Shown here one piece after another: positions 1-11,448 of a stretch of DNA of 64,000 nucleotides. The position numbers and the translations under genes were made by a program. Within the stretch, counting starts at the first letter, position 1, and each line of letters starts with the position of its first letter. Source of the DNA: Rhodococcus sp. IEGM 1381 (lineage in GTDB: Bacteria > Actinomycetota > Actinomycetes > Mycobacteriales > Mycobacteriaceae); assembly GCF_030056795.1 (NCBI RefSeq), contig NZ_JASHKQ010000002.1:62001-126000 (forward strand). The letters are read 5' to 3'. The notes under the pieces are model-generated. The model was given only the letters and a program-made list of their open reading frames with translations, did not search any database and was not told where the DNA came from.

Positions 1-536
1 CGAATCTCGTCGTCGGGATTCGTGGGCATCGCCAACTCCAGCGACACCAACCCGTGCACGATCGCCCAGAACGAATGGCTGATCAAGTCGACCGATGCGC
101 CGCTCATGGTGCCGACCGCGACGGCGCGCGCTACCGCCTCCCGAAGCGGGTCCATCGCTGCGGCGGCGAGTTGTGCCTCTTCGGATACATCGACCGGACC
201 GAGTACGCCGCCGAACATCACCGCGTATAGATGCGGGTTGTGCAGAGCCCAGTGCCGGTACGCAACGGCAAGTTCGCGTAGATCGACCTCGGGGTCGCCG
301 GTGACGGAAACGCTGCGCTGCGCGTCACCGAAACTCGAGAACGACGCAGCGAACAGGGCCACCAGCAGTTCGGCGCGACCACCGAACAGCGAATAGATGG
401 CTGTGGTCGAAGTGCCCTGCGCGGCCGCGAGCTTACGGAGTGACAGCGAGTCGACGCCGTGTTGCGCAACGCTTTCCGCCGCGGCTTCGAGTAGCCGGGT
501 GCGTAGTTCGGAATCGTGAATTCTGGGTCTCGCCAC
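1..536 (-). CDS. TetR/AcrR-family regulator, 3' end cut by window edge
   Basis: This is a one-component DNA-binding repressor. The visible 178 residues start with MARPRIHDSELR and carry a TetR helix-turn-helix at about residues 10-55 (LLEAAAESVAQHG, then LRKLAAAQGTSTTAIYSLFGG). They continue into an alpha-helical ligand domain that resembles the WHG-type C-terminal domain (YRHWALHNPHLYAVMFG at about 95-110). The start is GTG at 536, and the C-terminus lies outside the window. It is transcribed divergently from the DUF4188 gene at 614, and the 77-base gap contains an inverted repeat, so it probably represses itself and that gene. The ligand is unknown. The family call is firm; the target is inferred from layout. 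Confidence 0.9.
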   Translation of the reverse strand, partial: MARPRIHDSELRTRLLEAAAESVAQHGVDSLSLRKLAAAQGTSTTAIYSLFGGRAELLVALFAASFSSFGDAQRSVSVTGDPEVDLRELAVAYRHWALHNPHLYAVMFGGVLGPVDVSEEAQLAAAAMDPLREAVARAVAVGTMSGASVDLISHSFWAIVHGLVSLELAMPTNPDDEI

Positions 537-554
537 TTGCGAAACTTACCACAA

Positions 555-572
555 CAGTGTTTTATAACAGTG
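555..572. promoter_or_regulatory. Candidate TetR operator
   Basis: CAGTGTT and AACAGTG flank a 4-base TTAT spacer, forming an 18-base inverted repeat with one mismatched pair. It lies between the divergent TetR gene and the DUF4188 gene. The octamer AACAGTGT also occurs as a direct repeat (553-560 and 566-573). The location suits a repressor blocking both promoters. No binding data are available here. Confidence 0.5.
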
Positions 573-613
573 TCACAGAAATCGCTCGACACCCGAACAG
601 ACGGGAACACGTC

Positions 614-1093
614 ATGCCATCCATCATCGACGGCCGCCGCACGGTCGAAGCCGACCGCGACACCGTCACGGTCTTTCTCATCGGAATGCGTATCAACAAT
701 CCCCTTGCCGTTCGCTCCTGGCTTCCCGCGGTGCGCGCGATGCCTCGGATCCTCAGCCATCTCGAGCAGGATCCAGCCTCCGGACTGCTCGGCTACCACT
801 CGTGGTTGGGCCGCACCACCATGCTGGTCAGCTATTGGCGCAACGCGGAAGACCTGACGCGATTTGCCTCCGATCCCGACGCACCACATGCACCCGCCTG
901 GCGCGCCTTCAACCGATCGGTCGCTGCGACCGGTCATGTCGGCGTATGGCACGAAACCTATACCGCGACAGCACAGAACAGTGAGGCGATCTACGTCAAC
1001 ATGCCGTCGTTCGGCCTCTCGGGAGCCATCGGTGGAATCCCGGTCGGCACAGGCTCGCACACGTGGAAGCAGCGAATGAAGTCCGTGAAGTAG
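614..1093 (+). CDS. DUF4188 family protein (monooxygenase af470-like)
   Basis: The 159-residue protein begins MPSIIDGRRTVEADRD and contains VTVFLIGMRIN, LGYHSWLG and MLVSYWRNAEDL followed by FASDPDAPHAPAW. I recognise this pattern as DUF4188, a small alpha/beta-barrel family annotated as related to antibiotic-biosynthesis-type monooxygenases. The chemistry of bacterial members is not established. ATG at 614 was preferred to in-frame upstream starts because those would run through the intergenic operator and into the divergent TetR gene. It ends 11 bases before the convergent nuoN stop. It is probably controlled by the neighbouring TetR protein. A soluble cytoplasmic protein is expected, as no signal peptide or membrane segment is visible. 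Confidence 0.75.
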   Translation: MPSIIDGRRTVEADRDTVTVFLIGMRINNPLAVRSWLPAVRAMPRILSHLEQDPASGLLGYHSWLGRTTMLVSYWRNAEDLTRFASDPDAPHAPAWRAFNRSVAATGHVGVWHETYTATAQNSEAIYVNMPSFGLSGAIGGIPVGTGSHTWKQRMKSVK

Positions 1094-1104
1094 GCCCGTA
1101 CGAG

Positions 1105-2667
1105 CTAGAGGAAGTTCCCAGCTCGCGCGGCGATGTCGAGAACGGGTTGAGGAAAGACTCCCAGTGCCACGGTGACGAGCACCGAGACCCCGATCGCGCA
1201 TGACACCGGCGCGGTAGGACGCACCATGGTGACGGTCCGGTCTGTGGGATCGGTGAAGAACATCAGCACTATCACTCGCACGTAGAAGAACGCCGCGATT
1301 GCACTGCACACCACACCGACCACGACCAGTGCTGCTCCCCCGGCACCCGAGGCCGCGCTGAACACCGCGAACTTGCCGATGAAGCCGCTGGTGAGCGGGA
1401 TACCGGCGAACGAGAGCAGGAACAATCCGAACACTGCGGCAACGAGCGGTGAGCGTCGACCGACACCGGCCCACCGCTCCAGGTCGCCCACCTCACCGCG
1501 TTCGTCTCGGGCCAGACCGATAATGGCGAATCCACCCAACGTGCTGAAGGCGTAAGCAAGCAGGTAGAACATCGTGGCCGAGACACCCGAATCACCCACA
1601 TCACCTGAATTACCCAGCGCGGTCACTCCGGTGAGGATGAACCCGGTGTGCGCCACGGACGAGTAGGCCAGCATGCGTTTGACGTCGGTCTGCGTCACTG
1701 CAACAACCGAACCGAGCACCATCGTCGCGATGGCGATCACCCACAGCATCGGCCGCCAACTCGACTCGAGACCGGGCAGTGCCATTCCGAAGATTCGCAG
1801 AATCGCACCGAAGGCCGCCACCTTGGTCACGGTGGCCATCAGCGCCGTCACCGGCGTCGGTGAACCTTGGTAGACGTCTGGAATCCACGAATGAAAGGGC
1901 ACCGCACCGACTTTGAACAGCAAACCCACGGCCAGCAGTGCGGTTCCGATCAGAGCGAGCGATCTCCCCTGGCCGTCTGCGGCGATGGCGTCGGCAATGC
2001 CGTCCAATCCGACGGTACCGGCATAGCCGTACAGGAACGCGACTCCGAACAGGAAGAACGCGGACGAGAATGCGCCGAGAAGAAAGTATTTCAGCGCCGC
2101 TTCCTGGGAGAGCAGCCGCCGTCGCCGCGCCAGACCGCACAGTAGATACAGCGGCAGAGACAGTACCTCCAGCGCGACGAACATCGTCAGCAGATCGGTG
2201 GACGCCGGAAACAACAGCATGCCGCCGATCGCGAACATCGCCAGTGGAAAGACCTCCGTCTGGGCAACACCGGCGTCGATGGCCTCCTTCTCCGCCACGC
2301 TGCCCGGAGTGGTCGAGGCCTGCGGAGTGAACGAATCGATGCGGCGCTCGGTTCCGGCCCCGGTGACGGCGACGGTGCGCTCCGCCAACAAAGCCACGGC
2401 CGGGATTGCCACCAGCACAATGGTTCCCTGCAGAAACAGCGTCGGACCGTCGATGGCCACAGCCCCGTTCATCGCATATGCCTCGGTGCCGGCCAGGCCG
2501 AGAACGGCCGCCAGAGCCGCCACCAACCCCACGAGTGCAAGCACCAAATGCGTTGCGCGACGTGCTCGCATCGGCACGAACGCTTCGACGAGGACCCCGA
2601 GAACCGCGACACCGAAGACGATCAACATGGGCGACAGCAGTCCGTACTGCACCTCGGGAGTGGTCAT
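1105..2667 (-). CDS. nuoN: NADH-quinone oxidoreductase subunit N
   Basis: This is a membrane antiporter-like subunit of respiratory complex I, which couples NADH oxidation by quinone to proton translocation. At 520 residues it is the usual NuoN length. It shows repeated hydrophobic helices (about 14) and the conserved proton-pump segment GSPTPVTALMATVTKVAAF, with the lysine used in the half-channel. It is the last gene of the nuoA-N operon. Its ATG overlaps the nuoM stop by four bases (ATGA), which suggests translational coupling. The operon ends here, convergent with the DUF4188 gene only 11 bases away, and I see no hairpin terminator in the gap. Confidence 0.97.
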   Translation of the reverse strand: MTTPEVQYGLLSPMLIVFGVAVLGVLVEAFVPMRARRATHLVLALVGLVAALAAVLGLAGTEAYAMNGAVAIDGPTLFLQGTIVLVAIPAVALLAERTVAVTGAGTERRIDSFTPQASTTPGSVAEKEAIDAGVAQTEVFPLAMFAIGGMLLFPASTDLLTMFVALEVLSLPLYLLCGLARRRRLLSQEAALKYFLLGAFSSAFFLFGVAFLYGYAGTVGLDGIADAIAADGQGRSLALIGTALLAVGLLFKVGAVPFHSWIPDVYQGSPTPVTALMATVTKVAAFGAILRIFGMALPGLESSWRPMLWVIAIATMVLGSVVAVTQTDVKRMLAYSSVAHTGFILTGVTALGNSGDVGDSGVSATMFYLLAYAFSTLGGFAIIGLARDERGEVGDLERWAGVGRRSPLVAAVFGLFLLSFAGIPLTSGFIGKFAVFSAASGAGGAALVVVGVVCSAIAAFFYVRVIVLMFFTDPTDRTVTMVRPTAPVSCAIGVSVLVTVALGVFPQPVLDIAARAGNFL

Positions 2668-4220
2668 CGTTGACCTCCTGCACTGTCGACGATCGTGGAT
2701 TGCACTGCCGGAGTGATGACATCGAGTGCCGGTTTCGGGTACACCCCGAACACGATCAGCAGCGCGAGCAACGGCACCACCACCATCGTTTCTCGGGGCA
2801 CCAGATCGGAGATCTTCTCGTTACCCTCTCGGACCGGACCCGTCATCACCCGCTGATAGAGCCAGAGAATATAGATCGCCGACAGAACGAGCGCACTGGT
2901 TGCCACGATCGCGGCGACGCCGTATCGACCGAATGTGCCGATCAGCACCAGCAACTCACTGATGAACGGGGCCAGTCCGGGTAGTGAGAGCGTGGCAAGA
3001 CCAGAGATGAGAAACGTTCCGGCGAGCACCGGCGCGACCTTCTGAACGCCGCCGTAGTCGGCGATCGCGCGTGAACCACGACGGGACACGAGAAAGCCTG
3101 CGATCAAGAACAATGCGGCGGTGGAGATTCCGTGGTTGACCATGTACAGGGTGGCACCGGCTTGGCTCTGACCGGTCATCGCGAAGATGCCGAGGATGAT
3201 GAACCCGAAGTGCGAAATAGAGGTGTAGGCAATGAGTCTCATCATGTCGGTCTGACCGATCGCCAGGATCGCGCCGTAGACGATTCCGATCACCGCGAGC
3301 GTGATGATCCACGGGGCGAACGTCTGCGACGACTCGGGAAAGAGCTCGAGACAGAAGCGCAGCATCGCGAACGTACCGACCTTGTCCACCACCGACATCA
3401 TCAGCACCGCCGTCGCAGGGGTGGACTGCACTGCGGCGTCGGGGAGCCACGTATGGAACGGCCACAGCGGTGCCTTGATCGCGAACGCGAGCATGAAACC
3501 GAGAAACAGGGCATTGAGCACCGCAGGATCCACGCCGAGCCCGCCCGATGCCGCCGCATCCGCGATCGCGCGTAGATCGAACGTGCCGCCGTCGAACGGG
3601 CCGTCGGGCCTGGCCGTGACGACGTACAACCCGATGACGGCAGCCAGCATCACCAGGCCACCGAACAGGTTGTACAGCAAGAACTTCACTGCGGCGCGCG
3701 TGCGCTCGGAACCGCCGAAACCACCGATGAGGAAGTACATCGGAATCAGCATCGCCTCGAAGAAGATGTAGAACAGCAATACGTCCAGTGCGAGGAACGA
3801 GACGATCACCATGGACTCGACCACCAGGATCAATGCCATGTAGGTGTGCGAGACCCGGTGCGATCCGTAGTTCGCCACCCGGCTGCCGTCGTTCCAGCCC
3901 GCGACGAGGAGCAGTGGGGTCAGAACGGTGGTGAGCAACACCAGCACGAGGCCTATTCCATCGAGGCCGAGCGTGTATCGCGCACCGAATGCCGCTATCC
4001 AGGAATGGTCTTCGAGAAACTGGTAGCGATCGCCACCGGAGTCGAATGCCACGGCAAGTACCACCGACGCCGCGAGTGTGCCGGTAGCGAACCCCACGGC
4101 GACGCCACGCGCGGTCGTCGGACGATCGGCCGGCACCAGGGCGACGACAATCGCGCCGAGAATCGGCAGAACCCACAGGACGGTCAACCAGGGCAGTGTC
4201 GTCAACCAGGGAAACGTCAC
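2664..4220 (-). CDS. nuoM: NADH-quinone oxidoreductase subunit M
   Basis: This is the second antiporter-like proton-pumping subunit in the membrane arm of complex I. It has 518 residues and begins with a GTG codon ([11 protein letters not shown]). Conserved pieces include [17 protein letters not shown], with the glutamate of transmembrane helix 5, and [20 protein letters not shown], with the pump lysine. The open frame continues far upstream inside nuoL, but the start at 4220 fits because GTGA overlaps the nuoL stop by four bases and gives the normal family length. It is the thirteenth gene of the operon, translationally coupled to nuoL upstream and nuoN downstream. Confidence 0.97.
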   Translation of the reverse strand: MTFPWLTTLPWLTVLWVLPILGAIVVALVPADRPTTARGVAVGFATGTLAASVVLAVAFDSGGDRYQFLEDHSWIAAFGARYTLGLDGIGLVLVLLTTVLTPLLLVAGWNDGSRVANYGSHRVSHTYMALILVVESMVIVSFLALDVLLFYIFFEAMLIPMYFLIGGFGGSERTRAAVKFLLYNLFGGLVMLAAVIGLYVVTARPDGPFDGGTFDLRAIADAAASGGLGVDPAVLNALFLGFMLAFAIKAPLWPFHTWLPDAAVQSTPATAVLMMSVVDKVGTFAMLRFCLELFPESSQTFAPWIITLAVIGIVYGAILAIGQTDMMRLIAYTSISHFGFIILGIFAMTGQSQAGATLYMVNHGISTAALFLIAGFLVSRRGSRAIADYGGVQKVAPVLAGTFLISGLATLSLPGLAPFISELLVLIGTFGRYGVAAIVATSALVLSAIYILWLYQRVMTGPVREGNEKISDLVPRETMVVVPLLALLIVFGVYPKPALDVITPAVQSTIVDSAGGQR

Positions 4221-6088
4221 AGGACCACCACCATCAGCACGACGAGAACGGCCCCGGCGAACATCGCCAACGCATAGGACCGCACGAAACCGGTTTGCAG
4301 CCGCCTGGACCGACTCGACACTCCGCCGATCGATCTCCCCACCCCATCCACGACCGCGTCGATACCCGCCTTGTCGGCGAATACCATAGTGTTCGTAAGC
4401 TTTTGACCCGGTCGCATGAAGGCGGCCTCGTTGAAGGCGTCGCCGTACAGATCGGCGCGTGCCGCTCTGGTCAGCACCGATACGTCCTCGGGTGGAGTCG
4501 GGGGAACGTCGCGAGCGATGTACTTCCGGTAAGCGACGCCTGCGCCCACGAGTACGACTCCCAGAACTGCGACCGTGACGACCCAGGCAGGTATCGCGTG
4601 CTCCTCGTGCGCCGATCCCACCACCGGTTCCAGCCACGTCTCGAGGCGTCCACCCACCGCGAGGAAGGCTCCCGATGCCACCGAGCCGACGGCCAACAGA
4701 ACCATCGGGGCCGTCATCGTCGCCGACGCCTCGTGCGGATGTGCCTGCGCTGCCCACCGTTTCGGGCCGAAGAACGTCATCAGCATCACCCGAGTCATGT
4801 AGAACGCGGTCAGACCCGCACCGAGCAACGTCACGCAGCCCAGCACCACACCTGTCGCTCCCCCGGCCGCAAATGCGATCTCGATGATCGGATCCTTGGC
4901 GAAGAAGCCGGAGAACGGAGGAACTCCGATGATGGCGAGGTAGCCGAGACCGAACGTGACGAACGTGATCGGCATCGCGGCCCGGAGCCCGCCGAACCGT
5001 CGCATGTCGGTCTCGTCGTTCATCGCGTGCATCACCGAGCCGGCCCCCAGGAACAGTCCTGCCTTGAAGAACCCGTGCGAGAGCAACAGCACGATGGCGA
5101 AGGCATAGCCGGACGGGCCGAGTCCGGCTGCGAGCACCATGTACCCGATCTGACTCATCGTCGAGGCCGCGAGCGCCTTCTTGATGTCGTCCTTCGCACA
5201 ACCGATCACGGCACCGAACAGCAACGTCACCGCGCCGACCGTGACGGTCGCTGCGCGGGCGGCTGGCGACGCCTCGAACACCGGTCCGGATCGGACGATG
5301 AGATACACCCCGGCGGTCACCATCGTCGCCGCGTGAATCAGTGCGGAGACAGGAGTGGGTCCCTCCATCGCGTCGCCGAGCCACGATTGCAGCGGCACCT
5401 GCGCCGACTTTCCGCAGGCGGCCAGCAGCAACATCAGCGCCATCGCGGTGGCCACCGATTCACTCGCATCCCCGATTCCGGCGAACACCACGTCGTATTG
5501 CACCGATCCGAAGTTCACGAACATGATCATCAGGGCGATCGCCAGGCCGATATCGCCGACGCGGTTGACCACGAACGCTTTTCGAGCTGCCGAGGCTGCC
5601 GACGGCTTGTGCTGCCAGAATCCGATGAGCAGGTACGACGCGAGGCCGACGCCCTCCCACCCCAGATACAGGCCGAGGAAGTTGTCGGACAGCACCAGCA
5701 GCAGCATGGCGGCGAGAAACAGATTGAGGTACGCGAAGAAGCGCCGACGCTCCGCGTCGTGGCTCATGTATCCGATCGAGTACACATGAATGAGCGACCC
5801 GACTCCGGTGATCAACAGGACGAAGCAGATCGACAGCTGATCGGCGCGGAGTCCGAAGTCGACCTGCAATTCGTCGACGGGAACCCAGCGGAACAGAGTC
5901 TCGGTGATCGCTCGGTTCGGCCCGTCACGCCCGAGCATCGAGGCGAACACCAGTGCTGCCACCAAGAACGACGACACCGCTGCAGCCGTCGCAGCCAGGT
6001 GCCCCCACGGGTTGCAGCGCCGGCCACCGAGCAGCAGGACGGCCGCACCGAACGCCGGCAGACCCGGAAGAAGCCACAGGATCGACAT
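4217..6088 (-). CDS. nuoL: NADH-quinone oxidoreductase subunit L
   Basis: This is the distal antiporter-like subunit of complex I, which also contributes the long lateral helix along the membrane arm. At 623 residues it is the standard length. Conserved features include [40 protein letters not shown] and the pump-channel segment [23 protein letters not shown]-terminal part of about 150 residues lies beyond the antiporter core, as expected for the lateral helix. The ATG at 6088 lies 16 bases downstream of the nuoK stop. The stop overlaps the nuoM start. Confidence 0.97.
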   Translation of the reverse strand: MSILWLLPGLPAFGAAVLLLGGRRCNPWGHLAATAAAVSSFLVAALVFASMLGRDGPNRAITETLFRWVPVDELQVDFGLRADQLSICFVLLITGVGSLIHVYSIGYMSHDAERRRFFAYLNLFLAAMLLLVLSDNFLGLYLGWEGVGLASYLLIGFWQHKPSAASAARKAFVVNRVGDIGLAIALMIMFVNFGSVQYDVVFAGIGDASESVATAMALMLLLAACGKSAQVPLQSWLGDAMEGPTPVSALIHAATMVTAGVYLIVRSGPVFEASPAARAATVTVGAVTLLFGAVIGCAKDDIKKALAASTMSQIGYMVLAAGLGPSGYAFAIVLLLSHGFFKAGLFLGAGSVMHAMNDETDMRRFGGLRAAMPITFVTFGLGYLAIIGVPPFSGFFAKDPIIEIAFAAGGATGVVLGCVTLLGAGLTAFYMTRVMLMTFFGPKRWAAQAHPHEASATMTAPMVLLAVGSVASGAFLAVGGRLETWLEPVVGSAHEEHAIPAWVVTVAVLGVVLVGAGVAYRKYIARDVPPTPPEDVSVLTRAARADLYGDAFNEAAFMRPGQKLTNTMVFADKAGIDAVVDGVGRSIGGVSSRSRRLQTGFVRSYALAMFAGAVLVVLMVVVL

Positions 6089-6104
6089 CGTTTCTGCTCC
6101 CCCG

Positions 6105-6404
6105 TCAGTTCTTCATCAGAGAGTTCTCGTCCATCGAGATCGAGCGACGAGAACGGAAGATGGCCATGATGATCGCCAGGCCCACCACCACCTCGGCAGC
6201 AGCGACCACCATGGTGAAGAACGCGAACAACTGGCCGTCGAGATTGCCGTGCATGCGGGAGAACGTGACGAACGCGAGATTGACTGCGTTGAGCATCAAT
6301 TCGATGCACATGAACACGATGATGGCGTTGCGTCTGACGATGACTCCCGCCGCGCCGATCGTGAACAGCAGAACCGACAGATAGAGGTAGTTCTCGGGAT
6401 TCAT
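6105..6404 (-). CDS. nuoK: NADH-quinone oxidoreductase subunit K
   Basis: This is a small membrane-arm subunit (99 residues) with three transmembrane helices. The segment [20 protein letters not shown] carries one of the conserved intramembrane glutamates of the proton path, and a second glutamate follows in [18 protein letters not shown]. The length matches bacterial NuoK. The ATG at 6404 overlaps the nuoJ stop by four bases (ATGA). It lies between nuoJ and nuoL in the canonical order. Confidence 0.97.
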   Translation of the reverse strand: MNPENYLYLSVLLFTIGAAGVIVRRNAIIVFMCIELMLNAVNLAFVTFSRMHGNLDGQLFAFFTMVVAAAEVVVGLAIIMAIFRSRRSISMDENSLMKN

Positions 6405-7168
6405 CGCGCGTCACCCCCGTCCACCTTGTACTGGCTCCGTCGATCGGCGAACAGAGCATTGACGGACGACTCCGACTCGCTTCCGTCCGGTAGCAGAGCG
6501 CGGCGATCGACGCCGTTGTGACGAGCGAACACACCGGGACTCGGCAACGGTGTCACCCTGGAGCCGTCACGGAACCGGTCCTGCGACATCTCTCGCTGAC
6601 CCTTCACCGGACCCAGGGCCTCCCGGTGCGCCAGGATCATCGCACCGATGGTGGCAGTGATCAACAGCGCTCCGGTCAGCTCGAATGCCCATACGTACTC
6701 GACGAAGATCAGCTCGGCCAGGCCTTCGACGTTTCCTGTGGAGTTGGCCGCGTCGAGCCCGACGAAATCCAGTCGACCGGCGCGTGCCGAGTCGCGCAGC
6801 AATACCCCGATGATCAACAGCCCGAAGCCGATTCCGATGACGACGGCCGCGATACGGTGCCCTCGCAATGTCTCGGTCAAGGACTCCGAGGTGTCGACCC
6901 CGACGAGCATCAGGACGAACAGGAACAGCATCATCACTGCGCCGGTGTAGACGACGATCTGCACGACACCGAGAAACAGCGCCCCCTGCGCCATATAAAA
7001 GGTCGCGAGCACCACCATGGTGGCGGCGAGAAACAGTGCAGAGTAGACAGCTTTCGTGCTCATCACCACACCGAGAGCACCGAGGACCGCGACTACACCG
7101 AGGGTCCAGAATTGCACTGCCTCACCGGTTGAGGTTGCCTCGAGGGCGAGCTGCACTGTGGCAGTCAT
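6401..7168 (-). CDS. nuoJ: NADH-quinone oxidoreductase subunit J
   Basis: This membrane-arm subunit (255 residues) has five predicted transmembrane helices in its first 180 residues. [21 protein letters not shown] includes the helix-3 region that forms the flexible pi-bulge in the coupling site. The C-terminal 70 or so residues are hydrophilic ([27 protein letters not shown] and beyond), a tail seen in actinobacterial NuoJ. The ATG overlaps the nuoI stop by four bases. It partners NuoA, NuoK and NuoH around the quinone tunnel. Confidence 0.96.
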   Translation of the reverse strand: MTATVQLALEATSTGEAVQFWTLGVVAVLGALGVVMSTKAVYSALFLAATMVVLATFYMAQGALFLGVVQIVVYTGAVMMLFLFVLMLVGVDTSESLTETLRGHRIAAVVIGIGFGLLIIGVLLRDSARAGRLDFVGLDAANSTGNVEGLAELIFVEYVWAFELTGALLITATIGAMILAHREALGPVKGQREMSQDRFRDGSRVTPLPSPGVFARHNGVDRRALLPDGSESESSVNALFADRRSQYKVDGGDAR

Positions 7169-7710
7169 CGAACCGGACCGCGATCGGTTTCGGCCTCGCT
7201 CTCGGCACCGGTCACGGTGCCGCGGTAGTAGTCCTCGGCCGAACGCCCCGGTGCCATCGCGTGCGGTGGTGCCACCATGTCCGGCTCCAGCGGTGCCAGG
7301 AGCGAATCCTTCTCGTAGATCAGGTCTGCTCGGTTGTCACCGGCGAGTTCGTATTCGTTGGTCATCGTCAGAGCCCTTGTGGGGCAGGCCTCCACACACA
7401 ATCCGCAGCCGATGCACCGAAGATAGTTGATCTGATAGACCCCGCCGTATCGCTCGCCCGGCGAGAATCGCTCGGTCTCGGTGTTGTCGGCTCCTTCGAC
7501 GTAGATCGCGTCGGCCGGACAGGCCCACGCGCAGAGCTCGCAGCCGATGCACTTCTCCAGGCCGTCGGCGTATCTGTTGAGCTGATGCCGACCGTGGTAG
7601 CGAACCTCGGTCGGCTTCTTCTCCTCCGGATACAGCTCGGTCTCGGGTTTCTTGAACATCGTGGCGAAGGTGACGCCGAATCCGGCGATGGGACCGAGGA
7701 ATTCAGGCAT
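7165..7710 (-). CDS. nuoI: NADH-quinone oxidoreductase subunit I (two 4Fe-4S clusters)
   Basis: This 181-residue ferredoxin-like subunit relays electrons from NuoG toward NuoB. Two classic CxxCxxCxxxCP motifs are visible, with cysteines 54, 57, 60 and 64 and cysteines 99, 102, 105 and 109; these bind clusters N6a and N6b. The open frame extends upstream, but ATG at 7710 ([15 protein letters not shown]) gives the conserved N-terminal amphipathic helix and overlaps the nuoH end by eight bases. A charged C-terminal tail follows the second cluster. Confidence 0.97.
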   Translation of the reverse strand: MPEFLGPIAGFGVTFATMFKKPETELYPEEKKPTEVRYHGRHQLNRYADGLEKCIGCELCAWACPADAIYVEGADNTETERFSPGERYGGVYQINYLRCIGCGLCVEACPTRALTMTNEYELAGDNRADLIYEKDSLLAPLEPDMVAPPHAMAPGRSAEDYYRGTVTGAESEAETDRGPVR

Positions 7711-9013
7711 CGGCGTTCTCCTTCTGTGACCGGGCCGGGTGTGACCGCGCTCCGGCGTGCCGGCTCGCAATCGTTGTGCCCTGCTCGAGGATGGGAGGAA
7801 TGGGGAATCCGCCTGCCGCAGCATCGAATTCTTCGGTGGGCGGCGGAGGCGGAACGTTCCGGATACGTGCGCGCTTTCGCAGCATGAGCAGCAGAGAACC
7901 CAGCACGGCGACCGCGAAGATCATCGACGCGACGAACGTGACCAGAGGCACGTCGTACCTACCGGCCCCGAGTACCCGCACCGTCGCGATCACCATCACC
8001 CAGATCAGCGCGACGGGAATGAGAATCTTCCAGCCGAAGTTCATGAATTGGTCGTAACGCAACCTCGGCAACGTCGACCGCAACCAGATGAAGATGAACA
8101 GGAACACCCACACCTTGGCGACGAACCACAGCACCGGCCACCATCCGGAATTGGCACCGCTCCACAGACTCAACGGAATCGGAGCTCGCCAGCCGCCCAG
8201 GAACAACGTTGTCGCGAGCGCCGACACCGTGACCATGTTGATGTACTCGGCCAGCATGAACATCGCGAAGCGCAAGGAGGAGTACTCGGTGTGGAACCCG
8301 CCCACCAATTCCCCTTCGGCCTCGGGCAGGTCGAAGGGCGCGCGATTGGTTTCACCGACCATCGCCGTCACGTACACCAGGAACGACGGCAAGAGCAAGA
8401 AGACGTACCAGGTGTCCTGTTGCGCCGCAACGATTCCGGAGGTCGACATGGTCCCCGCGTACAGGAATACCGCAGCGAACGACAGGCCCATAGCAACCTC
8501 GTAGGAAATGACCTGCGCCGTCGAACGCAGTGCGCCCAGCAATGGATACGTCGAATTCGACGCCCAGCCGGCAAGGACGATTCCGTACACACCCACCGAA
8601 GTGACCGCGAGGATGTACAGAACCCCCACCGGCAGGTCTGTCATCTGCAGCGGAGTCGTGGTGCCGAACACCGACACCTCGGGCCCGAACGGAATCACCG
8701 CGAAGGCCATGAAGGCAGGGACCACCGAAATGATCGGAGCCAGAATGTAAATCGGCTTGTCGACGCCCGTCGGAGTGATTCCCTCCTTCAGTGCAAGCTT
8801 GATCCCGTCCATCAGCGACTGCAACAGTCCCCACGGGCCTACCCGATTGGGCCCGACGCGCATCTGCATCCACGCCATGATCTTGCGTTCGGCATAGATC
8901 GCAACGAGCGGTGTGAGAACCAAGAATACGAAGACCGCCAGGGCCTTGCCGATCACCAACCACCACGGGTCGGTGCCGAACATCGACAGATCGGTCGGCG
9001 CGGAGACGATCAC
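7703..9013 (-). CDS. nuoH: NADH-quinone oxidoreductase subunit H
   Basis: This integral membrane subunit forms most of the quinone-binding tunnel. It has 436 residues with about eight or nine transmembrane helices. The diagnostic first loop [21 protein letters not shown] is present, as is the acidic E-channel loop around [22 protein letters not shown] hydrophilic C-terminal extension rich in Pro and Glu follows the last helix. The GTG start at 9013 overlaps the nuoG stop (GTGA). Confidence 0.97.
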   Translation of the reverse strand: MIVSAPTDLSMFGTDPWWLVIGKALAVFVFLVLTPLVAIYAERKIMAWMQMRVGPNRVGPWGLLQSLMDGIKLALKEGITPTGVDKPIYILAPIISVVPAFMAFAVIPFGPEVSVFGTTTPLQMTDLPVGVLYILAVTSVGVYGIVLAGWASNSTYPLLGALRSTAQVISYEVAMGLSFAAVFLYAGTMSTSGIVAAQQDTWYVFLLLPSFLVYVTAMVGETNRAPFDLPEAEGELVGGFHTEYSSLRFAMFMLAEYINMVTVSALATTLFLGGWRAPIPLSLWSGANSGWWPVLWFVAKVWVFLFIFIWLRSTLPRLRYDQFMNFGWKILIPVALIWVMVIATVRVLGAGRYDVPLVTFVASMIFAVAVLGSLLLMLRKRARIRNVPPPPPTEEFDAAAGGFPIPPILEQGTTIASRHAGARSHPARSQKENADA

Positions 9014-11448
9014 GATGCCTCACCCTCGGGTCGTTCCTCAGGCTGTGCCCTGCGAAGCCTGACCACCGCACCCGACTCTGTGCCGAGTGAGCGGTACACC
9101 GAGGAACCGGGCGAATTCATCGGTACCCACACCACGTTGTCGGGTAGATCGGTGACTTCCAGCGGCAACGTGATCGAGCCACCGTCCGTCTCGACACTCA
9201 CCCAGTCACCGGCCTCCGCTTCGATCGTCGACGCAGTCGCCGCGGACAGTCGGACCGCGGGCGGGCGACCGGTCTTCGCGAGATCGACCTCGCCGTCCTG
9301 CATCCGACCAGAATCGATGAGCATCCGCCACGTGGCCAGAATCGCCTCCCCGGGCTCGAGCGACGGCGTTTCCGCGCGCGGACTCACTCGGGCCACGGCG
9401 ATCCGCGATCCGTTCCAGCCACCGAAACGAGCCAGCTCATTGCGCGCTGCAACCGCGTCGGGCAGCGACAGCTCGACCCCCATCTGTTCGGCGATGGCAT
9501 CGAGAACGCGCTGATCGGGCAGTACCGCGCCTGCCCCGAGTGCAGTGTCGAATGCTCGTGGTCTTCCCTCCCAGTCCACGAAGGTTCCCTGTTTGTCGAC
9601 CACCGGTGCCACCGGGAACACCACATCGGCGCGCTCGGTGACCGCGCTGTGTCGAAGTTCGAGACTGACCACGAACGCCGAGCGGTCCACCGCATCGAGT
9701 GCACCGCGCGGATCGGGTAGATCGTCCGGATCGATACCAGCAGTGATCAGAGCGCGATCGGGACCGGCATCCGCCAGTATCGCGGCGGTATCGCGACCCA
9801 CGTCAGCGGGAAGTTCGGCCACTCCCCACACGGCTGCCACCTCGGCGCGCGCCGACGCATCGGCGACCGGCCGCCCGCCCGGCAACACATTCGGCAGCGC
9901 GCCCGCGTCGAGCGCGCCGCGTTCTCCCGCTCGCCGCGGAATCCACGCCAACGTCGCTCCGGTGTCGTCGGCCAACTTCGACGCTGCGGACAGTCCGCCG
10001 GAGACTCCGCCGAGCCGCTCTCCGACGAGAACGATCGAACCTGGCTCGCGGAGGAGTTGGGCAATCGATTCGGTGCCTCGATCGCCGACGTGCAATGCGT
10101 CGAGCCAGTGCGGCTCGTCGCCTGGAAGCGATTGCAGCAGAACACCATCGAGTTTGCGTAGACCTCGACTTGCCAAGGGTGCGACCGAAGCCACCACCAG
10201 GCCCCGAGTACGGTGCGCCTTGCGCAGTCTCAGGAACACCAGTGGCGATTCTTCCTCGGGCTCGAAGCCGACCAACACCACCACGGGGGCGTTCTCGAGG
10301 TCGGTATAGGTGACTCCCAACCCGGTCCCTGCGATACGACCGGCCAGGAAGTCCGCTTCCTCTGCGCTGTGGGTACGGTTGCGAAAGTCGATATCGTTGG
10401 TGTGCAGTACCGTTCGAGCGAATTTGGCGTACGCGTAGGAGTCTTCGAGGGTCGATCTTCCGCCCACGAGTACCGCCGCACGACCGACGGACGCGGCCAA
10501 TCCGGTTGCTGCGGCGGCCAGTGCGGCCGACCACGACGTCTCTATCAACGCGCCCGACTCGTCCCGGATCATCGGTGCGGTGATGCGGTCCGGCTCGGAG
10601 GCGTAATGGAACGCCCAGCGGCCCTTGTCACAGTTCCATTCCTCGTTGACCTGAGGATCGTCTCCCGCCAGACGTCGAAGAACCTTGCCGCGTCGGTGGT
10701 CGGTACGTTGAGCGCAGCCGCCTGCACAGTGCTCGCACACGCTCGGCGACGAGGTCAGGTCGTAGGGTCGGGCCCGGAACCGATACTCGGTGTTCGTCAG
10801 TGCCCCCACCGGGCAGATCTGGACCGTATTTCCCGAGAAGTAGGAATCGAACGGTTCGTTACCGAAGATGCCCACCTGCTGCACCGCACCTCGTTCGAGC
10901 AACTCGATGGACGGATCTCCGGCAACCTGGGCCGCGAAGCGAGTGCACCGAGCGCACAGCACACAGCGTTCTCGATCCAGCAGAACCTCGGCCGACAGCG
11001 GAATCGGCTTGGGATAGGTACGTTTGGTCTCGGTGAACCTGGACTCGGTGCGGCCCGCAGCCATTGCCTGGTTCTGCAGAGGACATTCACCGCCCTTGTC
11101 GCACACCGGGCAATCGAGGGGGTGGTTGATGAGCAAGAGTTCCATCACGCCTCGTTGCGCCTTGTTCGCCGCCTCCGACGTCACCTGCGTGCGCACGACC
11201 ATGCCGTCGGCCACCGTCGTCGTACAGGACGCCAACGGCTTGCGCTGCCCCTCGACATCGACCAGACATTGCCGGCAGGCACCCACAGGATCGAGCAGCG
11301 GATGATCGCAGAAGCGCGGTATCTGCACTCCCATCAACTCGGCAGCGCGAATCACCAATGTGCCCTTGGGAACACTGATCTCGTGGTCGTCGATGGTCAA
11401 TGTCACGATCTCCACTCGCGTGACCGACTGCTCAGGCTGTGCAGTCAT
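9010..11448 (-). CDS. nuoG: NADH-quinone oxidoreductase subunit G
   Basis: This is the large iron-sulfur subunit of the peripheral arm (812 residues). The N-terminal ferredoxin-type domain has 2Fe-2S ligands C47, C58, C61 and C75. It is followed by [19 protein letters not shown] and [11 protein letters not shown] for 4Fe-4S clusters. CEHCAGGC then begins the molybdopterin-oxidoreductase-like region, which in NuoG is structural. The open frame extends upstream over nuoF, but ATG at 11448 (MTAQPEQSV) overlaps the nuoF stop by four bases and gives the expected length. It carries electrons from NuoE/NuoF to NuoI. Confidence 0.97.
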   Translation of the reverse strand: MTAQPEQSVTRVEIVTLTIDDHEISVPKGTLVIRAAELMGVQIPRFCDHPLLDPVGACRQCLVDVEGQRKPLASCTTTVADGMVVRTQVTSEAANKAQRGVMELLLINHPLDCPVCDKGGECPLQNQAMAAGRTESRFTETKRTYPKPIPLSAEVLLDRERCVLCARCTRFAAQVAGDPSIELLERGAVQQVGIFGNEPFDSYFSGNTVQICPVGALTNTEYRFRARPYDLTSSPSVCEHCAGGCAQRTDHRRGKVLRRLAGDDPQVNEEWNCDKGRWAFHYASEPDRITAPMIRDESGALIETSWSAALAAAATGLAASVGRAAVLVGGRSTLEDSYAYAKFARTVLHTNDIDFRNRTHSAEEADFLAGRIAGTGLGVTYTDLENAPVVVLVGFEPEEESPLVFLRLRKAHRTRGLVVASVAPLASRGLRKLDGVLLQSLPGDEPHWLDALHVGDRGTESIAQLLREPGSIVLVGERLGGVSGGLSAASKLADDTGATLAWIPRRAGERGALDAGALPNVLPGGRPVADASARAEVAAVWGVAELPADVGRDTAAILADAGPDRALITAGIDPDDLPDPRGALDAVDRSAFVVSLELRHSAVTERADVVFPVAPVVDKQGTFVDWEGRPRAFDTALGAGAVLPDQRVLDAIAEQMGVELSLPDAVAARNELARFGGWNGSRIAVARVSPRAETPSLEPGEAILATWRMLIDSGRMQDGEVDLAKTGRPPAVRLSAATASTIEAEAGDWVSVETDGGSITLPLEVTDLPDNVVWVPMNSPGSSVYRSLGTESGAVVRLRRAQPEERPEGEAS

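Noticed and set aside
553-573. Direct repeats of AACAGTGT as the start of a repeat array
   Set aside because: There are only two copies, 13 bases apart. They are better explained as part of a TetR operator.
4196-6169. A 657-codon plus-strand frame over nuoL
   Set aside because: The Arg/His/Gln-rich translation is typical of antisense frames; nuoL is unambiguous.
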